Shown here: positions 44,478 to 52,419 of the stretch, one piece after another
Position numbering within the stretch: the stretch's first letter is position 1
How the letters are laid out: every line of letters starts with the position of its first letter
Assembly: GCA_023150615.1 (NCBI GenBank)
Contig: JAKLKO010000003.1
Coordinates: 186,001 to 250,000 of the forward strand
Source of the DNA: Phycisphaerae bacterium
GTDB taxonomy: Bacteria > Planctomycetota > Phycisphaerae > UBA1845 > UTPLA1
DNA: 64,000 nt
Reading direction: 5' to 3'
Position numbers and translations under genes: made by a program
Notes under the pieces: generated by a model
Databases searched by the model: none
What the model was told of the DNA's origin: nothing
Seen by the model: only the letters and a program-made list of their open reading frames with translations

Positions 44478-46238
44478 ATGGACGGCGTCCTGGCAGTGAT
44501 CATCGCGCGGGCGGGCAGCAAGGGACTGCCGAACAAGTGCGTCCGATCGCTCGCCGATCGCGCGGTGATCGAATACACGTTCGACCACGCCCAATCCGCG
44601 CGAAACATCGACGCGGTCTGCCTCACAACCGACTCGCGCGAGGCCGCCGAGCTGGCCGCCGCCCGCGGCATTTTCGTCATCGCGCGGCCGCAGGAGCTGG
44701 CGAGCGACACGGCCACGGTCGACGCCGCGGTTCGCCACGCCGTCGAACGGTACGAAGCCGCGCACCCAGACTTCCGCGCGCGGATGATCGTCCTGTTGTA
44801 CGGAAACGTCCCGCTGCGCCCGACGGACGCCATCGACCGCGCGATCGAGCACCTGCGCTTGACCGGCGCAACGTCCGTCCGCACGGTCGCGCCCGTCACC
44901 AAGCAGCACCCCGACTGGCTTCATCGCCTTGACGGTGATCGGTTGCAGAAGTTTCGCGACAACGACATCTATCGCCGGCAGGACCTCGAGCCGCTCTACT
45001 ATCACGATGGCGCCGTCGTCGCCCTGACGCGCGAGTCGCTCTACACGCCGCCGGCGCATGCCCGCGACTTTCACGCCTTCTTCGGCGGCGATCGACGCGC
45101 GCTCCTCGTTCGCGCCGATGAGACCGTCGACGTCGATGACGAAGCCGACCTGCGACTTGCCGAGGCGATCCTCCGCTCCCGCGCGCCCCGACCGGTCGAG
45201 ATGTGCGGCCGGCGCATCGGGCCCGGCGAGCCGGTCTGGATCATCGCCGAAGCCGGCGTCAATCACGACGGCCGCCTCGATGACGCGCGCCGGCTGATCG
45301 ACGCGGCCCGCGCCGCCGGCGCCGACGCAGTCAAGTTCCAGTTCTTCCGCGCCGATCGACTCGTCGCGCGCAGCGCGCCGACGTGCGCCTACCAGCGTGC
45401 GCACGATCGCGATGCGACCAGCCAGCGCGACATGCTCGCCCGGTTGCAGCTTGACGATTCGCAACTCCGGCAACTCATGGAGCACGCCGCCTCGACCGGG
45501 ATCGAATTACTCGCCACGCCCTTTGGCGACGACGACGTCCGCATCCTCGCCGACCTCGGCGTCCGGGTCCTCAAGATCGCGTCGACCGACCTCGTCAACG
45601 CGCCGCTCATCGACGCCGCAATAGTCACGGGCTTGCCGATGGTCGTCTCGTGCGGTGCGGCCGAGATCGGCGAGATCGACCGCGCCGTCTGCCAGATGCG
45701 GCGCGCCGGTGCGGCCGACCGGCTCATTCTGCTGCACTGCATCAGCCGCTACCCGACGCCGTTGACTGAATGCAACCTCGCCGCCATCGCGGACCTTTCA
45801 CGCCGCGCCGGCGTCCCGGTCGGCTTCTCCGATCACACCCGCGAGTCGTTCACCGGCGCCCTCGCCGTCTCGGCCGGCGCTACGGTCCTCGAAAAGCACT
45901 TGACGCTCGATCGCACCGCCGTGGGCCCGGATCACTTCTTCTCGCTCGAGCCGCGCGATCTTGCGGACTACGTCGCCATCGCGCGACAGGCCGCCGCGGC
46001 CCTCGGAACAGGTCGGATCGCCCTGTGCGAAGGCCAGCGCGAGGTCCGCCGGGTCGCCCGCGGCCGGCTCATCGCCGCGCGCCCCATCCGCCCCGACGTG
46101 CCGCTGACGCCCGACGATCTGGTCGTCCGCCGCGCCGAGGACGGCATCGACGTCGCCGAGTACGCCGCCGTTATCGGCCGACGGACCCGCATGCCCGTCC
46201 GTCCGGAAACACCGCTCACCTGGGCCATGCTCGCCTGA
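44478..46238 (+). CDS. Fused CMP-nonulosonate synthetase (NeuA-like) and nonulosonate synthase (NeuB-like)
   Basis: The 586-residue protein joins two consecutive steps of sialic-acid-type sugar synthesis. Residues 1-238 are a cytidylyltransferase (AVIIARAGSKGLPNKCVR P-loop; DVDDEADLRLAEA near 218-230). Residues 250-586 are a NeuB/PseI/LegI synthase (IIAEAGVNHDGRLDDARRL, AVKFQFF, LEKHLTLDR) with a C-terminal SAF domain (about 525-586). NeuB makes the nine-carbon acid from phosphoenolpyruvate and NeuA activates it with CTP. The exact acid (sialic, legionaminic or pseudaminic) cannot be told. No epimerase or sialyltransferase of known type is adjacent. The start is ambiguous: ATG 44478, or GTG at 44460 or 44451. 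Confidence 0.9.
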   Translation: MDGVLAVIIARAGSKGLPNKCVRSLADRAVIEYTFDHAQSARNIDAVCLTTDSREAAELAAARGIFVIARPQELASDTATVDAAVRHAVERYEAAHPDFRARMIVLLYGNVPLRPTDAIDRAIEHLRLTGATSVRTVAPVTKQHPDWLHRLDGDRLQKFRDNDIYRRQDLEPLYYHDGAVVALTRESLYTPPAHARDFHAFFGGDRRALLVRADETVDVDDEADLRLAEAILRSRAPRPVEMCGRRIGPGEPVWIIAEAGVNHDGRLDDARRLIDAARAAGADAVKFQFFRADRLVARSAPTCAYQRAHDRDATSQRDMLARLQLDDSQLRQLMEHAASTGIELLATPFGDDDVRILADLGVRVLKIASTDLVNAPLIDAAIVTGLPMVVSCGAAEIGEIDRAVCQMRRAGAADRLILLHCISRYPTPLTECNLAAIADLSRRAGVPVGFSDHTRESFTGALAVSAGATVLEKHLTLDRTAVGPDHFFSLEPRDLADYVAIARQAAAALGTGRIALCEGQREVRRVARGRLIAARPIRPDVPLTPDDLVVRRAEDGIDVAEYAAVIGRRTRMPVRPETPLTWAMLA

Positions 46239-46333
46239 CCGACACGTGCCGCCGACGTCCCCGCGCGCACGAGTGCCATCCGCGTGACATCTAAGTGAAA
46301 CGCCGCGCCCGACGCGCCGATAAGCCGACGGTA

Positions 46334-46351
46334 CGTCACGGGAACGTGACG
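46334..46351 (+). other. Perfect hairpin in the leader of the HDOD gene
   Basis: CGTCACG-GGAA-CGTGACG forms a 7-bp stem with a GNRA tetraloop, 36 bases before the ATG at 46388. No T tract follows. It could affect leader stability or be a dyad operator. Confidence 0.4.
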
Positions 46352-46387
46352 CGGCCCAGGAATCGTGTACCCGGCAGGAACGACGAC

Positions 46388-47272
46388 ATGAATCCGACGA
46401 TGGCTCCCGGCAATTCCGACGCGGCAACGATCGTCAACTCGGCGATTCACGGCATTGGCGAGATCGCGACGCTGCCGGAGATCACCGTCCGCATCATCAG
46501 CATCGTCGAAGACCCCAAGAGCACGGCCCGCGACCTGCACGGCGTGATCAAGAACGACCCGGCACTCGCGACGAAGATCCTGAAGGTCGTCAATTCCGCG
46601 TTCTACGGTCTGCCCGGGCAGATCTCGAACCTGGACCGCGCGATCATCCTGCTCGGCCTGTCCGCGGTGAAGAACATCGCCATCGCCGCGTCGATGACGC
46701 GCATGTTCCAGGGCGGCACGTCGATCGAGGGCTTCTCGGGCATGGACCTCTGGCGGCACAGCGCCGCCGTCGGCGTCGCCTCACGCGCGATCGCCACGAT
46801 CCAGGGTGCGATCTGCCTCGAGGAGATGTTCCTCGCCGGGCTGATCCACGACCTCGGCCTTCTGGTCGAGCGCCAGGCGCTGCCGAAGAAGATCGCCGAG
46901 GTCATCGCGCGCTACAAGGCCGCGCCGAAGAAGTTCTGCACGATCGAAGAGGAAGTCATCGGCGCCGATCACCAGGCGTTCGGCCAAGCGCTGGCCACGA
47001 AGTGGCGTTTCCCGCGCAGCCTCACGACCGTCATCGGATATCACCACAAACCGCAACTGCTCGCGGCCGAGTTCCGCCCCATCACCGACATCGTCCACGT
47101 CGCGGACATCCTTGCCTGCAAGGCCGGCCTGGGCTTCTCGCTCACGGCCGGGTTCGACGACGTGACGCCCGAACTGCTGGAATCGGTCAGCCTCTCACAA
47201 AGCGACGCCGATCGCATCATCGCCGAGCTGCCCGAGCACGTCACTGCGGCCGAGACGCTCTTCCACTCGTAA
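46388..47272 (+). CDS. HDOD-domain signalling protein
   Basis: The 294-residue protein is one HDOD domain (residues about 20-225): LPEITVRIISIVEDPKSTA, IKNDPALATKILKVVNSAFYG, AIILLGLSAVKNIAI, FLAGLIHDLGLLV. HDOD proteins lack the catalytic residues of HD phosphodiesterases and often act in signal cascades, motility or virulence control. The C-terminal 70 residues continue helical. The ATG at 46388 follows AGGA. No partner kinase or receiver domain is next to it. It converges on phaR. Confidence 0.85.
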   Translation: MNPTMAPGNSDAATIVNSAIHGIGEIATLPEITVRIISIVEDPKSTARDLHGVIKNDPALATKILKVVNSAFYGLPGQISNLDRAIILLGLSAVKNIAIAASMTRMFQGGTSIEGFSGMDLWRHSAAVGVASRAIATIQGAICLEEMFLAGLIHDLGLLVERQALPKKIAEVIARYKAAPKKFCTIEEEVIGADHQAFGQALATKWRFPRSLTTVIGYHHKPQLLAAEFRPITDIVHVADILACKAGLGFSLTAGFDDVTPELLESVSLSQSDADRIIAELPEHVTAAETLFHS

Positions 47273-47317
47273 GCCGCATCGCGTTGCCACGATGACCGGA
47301 TCGACTGCGCCGGCCGC

Positions 47318-47926
47318 TTAGCGACCGCGCCGGCCCCGAGGCTTCTTCTTTGCGGAAACGCGTGGCGGCTTCGCATCCCGAACACGCTCCTGCAGCGCCT
47401 GCACCTCGCGCTGCAGCGACTCGACCGTCGCGCGCAGCGCCGATGCCTCGTCCGGTGCAGGCGGCGGTTCGGAAGCCGCCGACGCGTCCCCGCGATTCTG
47501 CTTCAGCCAGGACTGCGCCCAAGAAAGCGGATTGGAACCGGTCACCGCGCCCAGCCCGGGGAAACCCGCCTGTCGCAGAAAGTTCTCGAACTGCGATTGC
47601 GATTGCAGAAACGACTCGAACGCCCGGCCGAAGTAGTTTTCGATGAACAGCCGCAGCATCTGCTGATTGGCCTGAATGACCTGGTGCAGCAGGTCCGCGC
47701 CAAAGAGCTGCATCTTCGGCGGATCGTGCTCGAGGATCATCTGCGTCAGCACGAGCGGCGTGATGTTCTCGCCCGTCTTCGAGTCCGTGACGACAATCGT
47801 GCGGCCTTCGCGGACGAGACGGTGCAGGTCGGCCAGCGTGACGTGGCGGCTGCGCGTCACGTCGTAGAACCGCCGATTGGGATACTTCTTGATTTCGAGC
47901 ACCTGGCCGGCCGGCGATTCGGACAT
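47318..47926 (-). CDS. phaR: PHA synthesis repressor PhaR
   Basis: PhaR binds DNA and PHA granules and releases phasin genes from repression when polymer appears. The 202-residue protein has the PHB-accumulation regulator N-terminal domain (EIKKYPNRRFYDVTRSRHVTL, VVTDSKTGENITPLVLTQM). The second conserved helix-rich part is QVIQANQQMLRLFIENYFG. The tail is a Lys/Arg-rich segment (KKKPRGRRGR), after a short coiled coil. The ATG at 47926 follows AAGGGG. The gene is divergent from the phasin-like gene; the gap holds its probable operator (see 47952-48060). Confidence 0.92.
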   Translation of the reverse strand: MSESPAGQVLEIKKYPNRRFYDVTRSRHVTLADLHRLVREGRTIVVTDSKTGENITPLVLTQMILEHDPPKMQLFGADLLHQVIQANQQMLRLFIENYFGRAFESFLQSQSQFENFLRQAGFPGLGAVTGSNPLSWAQSWLKQNRGDASAASEPPPAPDEASALRATVESLQREVQALQERVRDAKPPRVSAKKKPRGRRGR

Positions 47927-47951
47927 GTTCGGAACCCCTTTTCTTTTGCTA

Positions 47952-48060
47952 TCGCACAAATTCTAACGCATAATTGCGAAAAAGTCATCTCAAAAATAAC
48001 TGTATCATGCTTATTTACAAAGACTTACGCCGAGATTCGATAATTTGTGCGAGTGCACAA
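47952..48060. promoter_or_regulatory. Divergent phaR/phasin operator-promoter region
   Basis: A perfect 11-bp inverted repeat, TCGCACAAATT (47952-47962) and AATTTGTGCGA (48042-48052), lies in an AT-rich intergenic stretch. On the minus strand the left copy is preceded by TAGAAT (47965-47960); on the plus strand the right copy follows GATAAT (48039-48044). Each copy therefore sits just after a possible -10 for its own gene. The right copy also forms TTGTGC-N4-GCACAA (48045-48060). The layout fits autorepression of phaR and repression of the phasin gene by PhaR. Confidence 0.6.
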
Positions 48061-48150
48061 AAATCTGTTGCTTTCCGACCGGGCGACCGATACACTTTCT
48101 CCAGACGGATGCGGAAGTTCGAGCACCGTCCGAGACAGGAGTGTAATCCC

Positions 48151-48615
48151 ATGGCGACCGAGACGAAAGACACGTTCAACAACCTCTTCAAGCAGGCCTC
48201 GCGAAGCTTCGAGACCCTCTTCAATTCGGGCACCAAGCTCCAGGAAGAGGCGTTCCGGATGTTCTCCCAGCCGTTCACCGGCTGCGAGACCCTCGAGGAC
48301 GTCTGCCGGCGCGGCGAGCAGTTCACGACCGACCTGATCGGCACGATTCAGCGCAACATGGCCGAGTCGTTCAAGGCCGCCGACGCGCAGTGCAAGAACA
48401 GCGTTGACCTCGTCCGAAAGACATTCGAGGTCGCGGATCGGCGCGGCGACGCCGACGTGCGCGACCGGGCCGTCAGCTTCTGGCAGGCGACGTTTGACGC
48501 GTTCCGCACGGCCAACGAGATCTCGACGAAGACGGGAATGCAGACGATCGAGAACTGGTCCAGCTTCTGGACCAGCGCCTTCAACCTCCCGTCGAAGAGC
48601 GCGGCCGCCAAGTAA
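48151..48615 (+). CDS. Phasin-like PHA granule-associated protein
   Basis: The 154-residue protein is almost entirely amphipathic helix (FNNLFKQASRSFETLFNSG, DLIGTIQRNMAESFKAADAQ, SFWQATFDAFRTANEIS), has no signal peptide and ends in a short Lys/Ala tail. This is the look of phasins, which coat polyhydroxyalkanoate granules. The assignment rests on the fold and on position between phaR and phaE/phaC; sequence identity to named phasins is not checked. AGGAG nine bases before the ATG is a strong ribosome-binding site. A terminator follows, so it may be made more than the synthase. Confidence 0.75.
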   Translation: MATETKDTFNNLFKQASRSFETLFNSGTKLQEEAFRMFSQPFTGCETLEDVCRRGEQFTTDLIGTIQRNMAESFKAADAQCKNSVDLVRKTFEVADRRGDADVRDRAVSFWQATFDAFRTANEISTKTGMQTIENWSSFWTSAFNLPSKSAAAK

Positions 48616-48686
48616 TCCCCGCCGACCGCTCGAACGGATCGCCCGCGACGCGCCGGCGATTCCGCGACGGCCGGACCGAGATTTCC

Positions 48687-48732
48687 AGCGCCGGGATGAC
48701 TTGCGCGAGCCGCGTCCCGGCGCTTTTTCTTT
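48687..48732 (+). terminator. Rho-independent terminator after the phasin gene
   Basis: AGCGCCGGGA (48687-48696) and TCCCGGCGCT (48715-48724) make a perfect 10-bp stem with an 18-base loop, followed by TTTTCTTT. It separates the phasin gene from phaE/phaC. Confidence 0.85.
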
Positions 48733-48752
48733 GCTCGCAGGCGCGCCGCGGC

Positions 48753-48781
48753 TTCGCGCCGGATGCATCGGACCCTACAAT
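48753..48781 (+). promoter_or_regulatory. phaE-phaC promoter candidate (TTCGCG-17-TACAAT)
   Basis: TACAAT at 48776-48781 is a good -10, about 40 bases before the phaE start. TTCGCG sits 17 bases upstream as a weak -35. It follows the phasin terminator, so phaEC appears to have its own promoter. Confidence 0.5.
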
Positions 48782-48820
48782 CGCCTCCGGTTCATCCGTC
48801 GCTTCGAACAGGAGACGCAC

Positions 48821-49333
48821 GTGTCCACCTCACCGAACGCCTCCGCCGGTCCGTTCGATCCCGTCATGAAGTTCTGGCAGGACCTGTGGGCACAGGCCAC
48901 GTCCGCGATGCCCTCGGCCACACCGCCGCCCGCGCCGGCGCCCGAACTGCTCGCACAGATGCGACGCGCCTTCTTCGACGCCATGGCCCGCTTCTGCGAT
49001 GACTACATGCGGTCTCCGCAGTTCCTCGACATGATGAAGCAGACCATGGACAACGCGCTCGCGTTCCGAAAGCAGCTCAACGAGTTTCTGGCCGGCGCCT
49101 TGCACGCCTCTCAGATGCCTACGCAGGACGACACCGGCGAGGTGCTGGAAACGCTCCACGCCATCGAATCCCGGGTGCTGCAGCGAGTGGAAGAGCTGAG
49201 CCACCGGATCGCGGCTCTCGAACGCCGCAAGTCCCCCGCCTCCAACGGCGCCGGGCGCGGACGGGCCGCACGACGTACCGCTCGAACGCGACGTTCCGTT
49301 CGAGCCGCCGCGAAATCCGGCCGCGCCCGCTGA
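48821..49333 (+). CDS. phaE: Class III PHA synthase subunit PhaE-like
   Basis: The 170-residue protein is the partner subunit of class III PHA synthase. It starts PFDPVMKFWQDLWAQATSAM and has helical blocks FFDAMARFCDDYMRSPQFLD and LETLHAIESRVLQRVEELSH typical of PhaE. The C-terminus is very basic (RRTARTRRSVRAAAKSGRAR), perhaps for granule or nucleic-acid contact. PhaE proteins are usually longer (about 350 residues), so this is a short form. The GTG follows AGGAG. phaC starts 38 bases downstream. Confidence 0.75.
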   Translation: MSTSPNASAGPFDPVMKFWQDLWAQATSAMPSATPPPAPAPELLAQMRRAFFDAMARFCDDYMRSPQFLDMMKQTMDNALAFRKQLNEFLAGALHASQMPTQDDTGEVLETLHAIESRVLQRVEELSHRIAALERRKSPASNGAGRGRAARRTARTRRSVRAAAKSGRAR

Positions 49334-49371
49334 GGCGCCGCCGCCCGCGACGCAGTTAGGGGAGATACACC

Positions 49372-50478
49372 GTGACGCAGACCCAGACGATGCCGTTTCC
49401 CTGGTTCGGCACCCATCCGTTCACGCCCGACGTGCAGGGGTTCTTCGAACGCCTCATGGCGCTGCCGAAGATCATGGAGATCGCGCGGCGCATTCCCAAG
49501 GGATGCACGCCCTCGGAGATCGTCTATGAAGAGGACAACCTCCGCCTCTTGCGCTACACGTGGGGACCGGAGAAGAAGTACGCCACGCCGCTGCTGATCG
49601 TCTTCGCTCTCGTCAACCGTTCCTACATCCTCGATCTGATGCCGGCCAAGAGCGTCGTGCGGCATTTCCTCCGCGCCGGCTTCGACGTCTATCTCATCGA
49701 CTGGGGAGTGCCGACCTACGGCGACCGGCACGTCGGGCTCGAGCGCTACATCGAGACGTACCAGCACAACGTTGTCGATTACATCCGCGAGCGCACCGGC
49801 CAGGAGCAGATCAACCTGATGGGCTACTGCATGGGCGGAACCATGTCCGCCATGTACGCCGCGCTGCATCCGGACCGCATCAAGAACCTCATCCTGATGA
49901 CCGCGCCGATCGACTTCTCGCAGCGCGAGAGCCTCCTGTCGCTCTGGTCCGACGAGCGCTACTTCGACGTGGATTCGTTCGTCGAGGTCTTCGGTAACGC
50001 GCCGCCGCAGTACCTCCAGTTCAACTTCCAGCTCCTCAAGCCGGTCACCAACTTCGTCGAGAAGTACTTCAACTTCTACGAGAAGATGACGGACGAAAGA
50101 TTCCTTGAGGAATTCATCGCCATGGAGCAGTGGGTCAACGACAACATCCCCGTTGCCGGCGAGACCTTCCGCCAGTTCGTCCGCTACGGCTTCCAGCAGA
50201 ACCTGCTCATCAAGAACCAGTGGCCCATCGGCCGCAAGCGCGTCAACCTTCGCAACATCGCCTGTCCCGTTCTCAATCTCATGGCCACCGCTGACCACCT
50301 CGTTCCGTGCGGCCAGAGTCGCGGCTTCAACGACCTCGTCGCATCCAAAGACCGCACGTCGATCGAGTTCCCCGCCGGGCACATCGGCCTGGCCGTGGGA
50401 TCGAAGGCGCAGGCCGAGCTCTGGCCGAAGGCCTGCGACTGGCTCGCCCAGCGCTCCGACCCGCTCGACGACGAATAG
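49372..50478 (+). CDS. phaC: Class III polyhydroxyalkanoate synthase PhaC
   Basis: The enzyme polymerises hydroxyacyl-CoA. The 368-residue length and the absence of the long class I N-terminal domain indicate class III, which needs PhaE. The lipase-box-like nucleophile motif is GYCMGG with Cys153. The Asp is in ATADHLVP and the His in PAGHIGLAVG. The conserved Trp block is seen as YLIDWGVPTYGDR. GGGGAGA precedes the GTG start. Together with phaE, phaR and the phasin-like gene it forms a compact PHA locus; the precursor genes phaA/phaB are not in the window. Confidence 0.95.
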   Translation: MTQTQTMPFPWFGTHPFTPDVQGFFERLMALPKIMEIARRIPKGCTPSEIVYEEDNLRLLRYTWGPEKKYATPLLIVFALVNRSYILDLMPAKSVVRHFLRAGFDVYLIDWGVPTYGDRHVGLERYIETYQHNVVDYIRERTGQEQINLMGYCMGGTMSAMYAALHPDRIKNLILMTAPIDFSQRESLLSLWSDERYFDVDSFVEVFGNAPPQYLQFNFQLLKPVTNFVEKYFNFYEKMTDERFLEEFIAMEQWVNDNIPVAGETFRQFVRYGFQQNLLIKNQWPIGRKRVNLRNIACPVLNLMATADHLVPCGQSRGFNDLVASKDRTSIEFPAGHIGLAVGSKAQAELWPKACDWLAQRSDPLDDE

Positions 50479-50529
50479 GCCGCATGCGTCCGACATCGCA
50501 GCCCTCCCCCCGCGCCACCGCGGCGACGC

Positions 50530-50535
50530 TACAAT
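50530..50535 (+). promoter_or_regulatory. -10 box TACAAT before the LCAT-like lipoprotein gene
   Basis: TACAAT at 50530-50535 lies 42 bases before the GTG start and is embedded in TACAATCGCCT, the same 11 bases as at 48776-48786. No -35 match is visible. Confidence 0.4.
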
Positions 50536-50577
50536 CGCCTGCCCGGTCCGCCGACGGCCGGGTGGAGGACTTCCCGC

Positions 50578-52023
50578 GTGTGGTCTCGACGATTCGCGCC
50601 GCTCCTGACGGCGGCCATGCTCGTGAGCGGCTGCGCTGCGACGATCATGCCGCCGGACCTCGGCGGACTGTATTCGCGCGCGGCCGCGTCCAGCGACGTG
50701 GATCGAAACCCGGTGATTGTGATCCCGGGAATCCTCGGCAGCCGGCTGGTCGATGGCGAGTCGGGCCGCGTCGTCTGGGGTGCGTTCGGCGGCGGCTACG
50801 CGAATCCGCAGACGCCTGACGGCGCGCGGCTCGTCGCGCTGCCGATGCGATCCGGCGCCGCGCTGCATGAATCGCGCGATGAGGTGCAGCCCTCCGGCGT
50901 GCTCGACCGAGTTCGGCTCGATTTGCTCGGCCTGCCGATCGAGCTGCAGGCCTACACCAACATCCTCGCCACGCTCGGCGCGGGCGGATACCGCGATGAG
51001 CTGCTCGGCCGCAGCGGCGCGGTCCGCTACGGCGATCAGCACTTCACCTGCTTTCAGTTCGACTATGACTGGCGGCGCGACAATGTCGAGAACGCCGGCC
51101 GACTGCACGAGTTCATCGTCGAGCGACGCAACTACCTCCGCTCCATCTACCGCAACAAGTTCAACCGGGCCGACGCCGATGTGAAGTTCGACATCGTCGC
51201 GCACTCGATGGGCGGACTGGTCGCCCGCTACTTCCTGCGCTACGGCGATGCCGACCTGCCGGCGGATGGGTCGGCCCCGCCGATCACATGGGCCGGCGCG
51301 ACGTTCGTCGAGCGCGTCGTGCTTGTCGGAACGCCGAATGCCGGCTCGATCCACGCCCTCGACGAACTGGTGAACGGCGCGCAGATCGCCGGCGTCCTGC
51401 CGCGGTATGACGCGGCCATCGTCGGGACCATGCCGTCGGTGTACCAGCTCCTGCCCCGCGCGCGGCACGGCTGCGTCGTCGATGCCTCTGACAACAAATC
51501 GATCATCGGAGATCTCTTCAACCCGGTGCTCTGGGAGCGTCTCAACTGGGGGCTCGCATCGCCGCGGGCCGACCGCTGGCTGCGCGAACTGCTGCCCGCG
51601 GTCATCGAACCCGATGCGCGACGCAGGATCGCCCTCGAACACCAGCGCAAGTGCCTCGAGCGGGCCGCGCAGTTCGCCGCCGCGCTTGACGCGCCCGCCG
51701 AACCACCCGCCGGCATCGAGCTCTACCTGTTCGCCGGCGACGCGGTGCCGACCGACGCCGTCGCATCGGTGAACGCATCAACGGGTGAAATCCGGATGAT
51801 CCGGCGACAACCGGGCGACGGCACCGTGCTGCGAAGCAGCGCGCTGATGGACGAGCGCCTCGCGCTGGGCTGGTCGCGAAAGATTGTCTCGCCGATCCGC
51901 TGGACGGGCGTCACGTTCCTTTTCGAGGATCACCTCGGCCTGACGCGCAGCCCGATCTTCGCCGACAACGTGCTCTACCTGCTGCTCGAAGGGCAGCGCT
52001 CAAAACGGGCGGCTGGTTTATGA
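50578..52023 (+). CDS. LCAT-like alpha/beta-hydrolase lipoprotein
   Basis: The 481-residue protein has a lipoprotein signal (LLTAAMLVSGCAA, lipobox VSGC), so it is probably anchored in a membrane facing the periplasm or surface. The mature part has the LCAT-family start VIVIPGILGSRLV and nucleophile motif AHSMGGLVAR. Lecithin:cholesterol acyltransferase-type enzymes move or hydrolyse acyl chains of phospholipids; a bacterial role in acyl-ester hydrolysis is likely but the substrate is unknown. GTGGAGG precedes the GTG start. Its place behind phaC hints at, but does not prove, acyl-polymer or lipid turnover. Confidence 0.8.
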   Translation: MWSRRFAPLLTAAMLVSGCAATIMPPDLGGLYSRAAASSDVDRNPVIVIPGILGSRLVDGESGRVVWGAFGGGYANPQTPDGARLVALPMRSGAALHESRDEVQPSGVLDRVRLDLLGLPIELQAYTNILATLGAGGYRDELLGRSGAVRYGDQHFTCFQFDYDWRRDNVENAGRLHEFIVERRNYLRSIYRNKFNRADADVKFDIVAHSMGGLVARYFLRYGDADLPADGSAPPITWAGATFVERVVLVGTPNAGSIHALDELVNGAQIAGVLPRYDAAIVGTMPSVYQLLPRARHGCVVDASDNKSIIGDLFNPVLWERLNWGLASPRADRWLRELLPAVIEPDARRRIALEHQRKCLERAAQFAAALDAPAEPPAGIELYLFAGDAVPTDAVASVNASTGEIRMIRRQPGDGTVLRSSALMDERLALGWSRKIVSPIRWTGVTFLFEDHLGLTRSPIFADNVLYLLLEGQRSKRAAGL

Positions 52024-52063
52024 CGGAAGGAGTGGCCGGAGCGGTCGGGCAACGGCGGTCGAC

Positions 52064-52336
52064 CTACGTTGTCACGAGCGCCGCGGTGCGCTGATCCGCG
52101 AGGACTTCCTCGCTGGGCACCATCGTGATCACGTCCCATGGGCAGACCTGCGCGCACAGCTTGCAGCCGATGCACCGCCCCATGTCGATCGTGCAGACGC
52201 CCATCGCGTACCCCGGATGCGATGGGTCGTGCACCTTGTCGATGCAATCCACCGGGCAGACCGTGATGCACGCCTCACAGCCGGTGCAGAGATCCTCATC
52301 GAGGATCGCCAGTTGTTTCGGCAGCTTCTTCGCCAT
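52064..52336 (-). CDS. 2[4Fe-4S] ferredoxin
   Basis: The 90-residue protein has two cluster motifs: CTGCEACITVCPVDCID and CIGCKLCAQVCPWD (both CxxCxxCxxxC followed by P). A short linker separates them with one more Cys between (VCTID). It is a soluble electron carrier with low-potential [4Fe-4S] clusters. Its partner is not evident. It lies 83 bases downstream of the cysteine-hydrolase gene on the same strand and converges with the LCAT-like gene. Confidence 0.93.
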   Translation of the reverse strand: MAKKLPKQLAILDEDLCTGCEACITVCPVDCIDKVHDPSHPGYAMGVCTIDMGRCIGCKLCAQVCPWDVITMVPSEEVLADQRTAALVTT

Positions 52337-52419
52337 CGCGGAAGACGTCCCGTTGCAATCGCATCGATTCCGGCCGGTCGATCGCCCGGCCTGCGGGGAG
52401 ATTAGTCGTCCGAGGCCGC

